From: Patulibacter americanus DSM 16676
Lineage (GTDB): Bacteria > Actinomycetota > Thermoleophilia > Solirubrobacterales > Solirubrobacteraceae
NCBI RefSeq assembly: GCF_000420025.1
Contig: NZ_ATUD01000010.1
Location: forward strand, 62,001 to 126,000
DNA length: 64,000 nucleotides
Direction: 5' to 3'
Positions 63,689-64,000 of the stretch are shown one piece after another; within the stretch, counting starts at the first letter, position 1, and every line of letters starts with the position of its first letter. The position numbers were made by a program, and so were the translations under genes. The notes beneath the pieces are model-generated. The model did not search any database, was not told the origin of the DNA, and saw only the letters and a program-made list of their open reading frames with translations.

Positions 63689-64000
63689 ATGCCCTGGAAC
63701 CCCGAAAGCGACGTCGTCGCGGTCGATCGCGGTCCCGAGCCCGGTGGGCTCGGCGGCGCGTACCGCGTGTTCGGCGAGACGCTACGTGGCCTGAAGACCT
63801 CGTTCGGGCGTGTCGTCGAAGGCACGCGCACCGTCGAGTACCCCGAGGAGAAGGTCCCGGTCTACCCGCGCTGGCGCGGCCGGCACAAGCTCCACAAGTT
63901 CGAGGACACCGGCCTGGAGAAGTGCGTCGGCTGCTCGCTGTGCGCCGCCGCGTGCCCCGCGGACTGCATCCGCGTCGTCGCCGCCGAGAACACCCCGATG
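63689..64000 (+). CDS. nuoI: NADH-quinone oxidoreductase subunit I, N-terminal part (runs off window)
   Basis: The first 104 residues of the ferredoxin-like subunit carrying clusters N6a/N6b. The first cluster motif [12 protein letters not shown] has ligands Cys79, 82, 85 and 89. The ~40-residue lead and [11 protein letters not shown] amphipathic segment match NuoI. GGAGG lies 8 nt before the ATG. The second cluster motif is beyond the window edge. Confidence 0.96.
   Translation, partial: MPWNPESDVVAVDRGPEPGGLGGAYRVFGETLRGLKTSFGRVVEGTRTVEYPEEKVPVYPRWRGRHKLHKFEDTGLEKCVGCSLCAAACPADCIRVVAAENTPM

Overview
The window is 64 kb of very GC-rich DNA with GC3-biased codons and frequent GTG starts. Many start codons lie 6-9 nt behind a TANNNT box, and stops and starts are tightly coupled (ATGA, GTGA, TGATG). 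The gene content includes a 14-subunit-type Complex I operon that retains nuoE-nuoG, an MMPL transporter with a NarL-type two-component pair, and a B12-dependent diol dehydratase. This fits a high-GC actinomycete. Thermoleophilia (Solirubrobacterales, Patulibacter-like) is my best guess, but it is inferred from overall character and not from a marker comparison. No insertion sequence, prophage, integrase or CRISPR array was seen.

Layout. 1-5.6 kb: the start of a secreted protein that runs off the left edge, then a cluster that looks like alditol-phosphate or teichoic-acid-like polymer synthesis (HAD phosphatase, mannitol-type polyol dehydrogenase, CDP-glycerol glycerophosphotransferase, sn-glycerol-1-phosphate dehydrogenase, cytidylyltransferase-like enzyme). 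6-10.3 kb: a large secreted zinc metalloprotease and a GGDEF protein. 10.3-14.4 kb: an MMPL exporter divergent from a sensor kinase/response regulator pair. 14.5-17.4 kb: tRNA-Arg(ACG), a PQ-loop protein, a double-DUF427 protein, tRNA-Ser(GCT) and a hemolysin III family protein. 17.6-20.5 kb: msrA, an iron-type substrate-binding lipoprotein and an AraC regulator. 20.5-25.1 kb: sbcC and sbcD. 25.1-28.4 kb: a DUF2975/XRE pair behind a sharp palindrome, then an Abi-alpha-like protein coupled to a DUF445 membrane protein. 28.6-32 kb: tRNA-Ser(TGA) and two secreted proteases (a metzincin and a subtilisin).

32.1-42.3 kb is a glycerol/diol dehydratase locus. It holds pduC-D-E subunits, a two-subunit reactivase, a GlcG/PduO-C-like protein and an acyl-CoA synthetase on the minus strand. 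A divergent GAF regulator and a glycerol facilitator are on the plus strand. The same 10-bp palindrome, CGTTGCAACG, occurs in the regulator/operon divergent region and upstream of the facilitator, so I propose it as a shared operator. No microcompartment shell genes are present.

42.3-53.2 kb: a secreted unknown, a small membrane protein, a second acyl-CoA synthetase, an EamA transporter, serS, a tandem pair of paralogous secreted propeller-like proteins (one frameshifted in a G6 run), an RlmB-like methyltransferase, and a cytochrome c lipoprotein divergent from a degenerate cupredoxin-like protein. 53.2-54.2 kb is about 1 kb without a credible gene. It contains a long three-part fold, a nested inverted-repeat block and six copies of a 16-bp GC-rich repeat. 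54.8-64 kb: nuoA-B-C-D-E-F-G-H and the first 104 codons of nuoI, almost all overlapping by a few bases, forming the respiratory NADH:quinone oxidoreductase operon.
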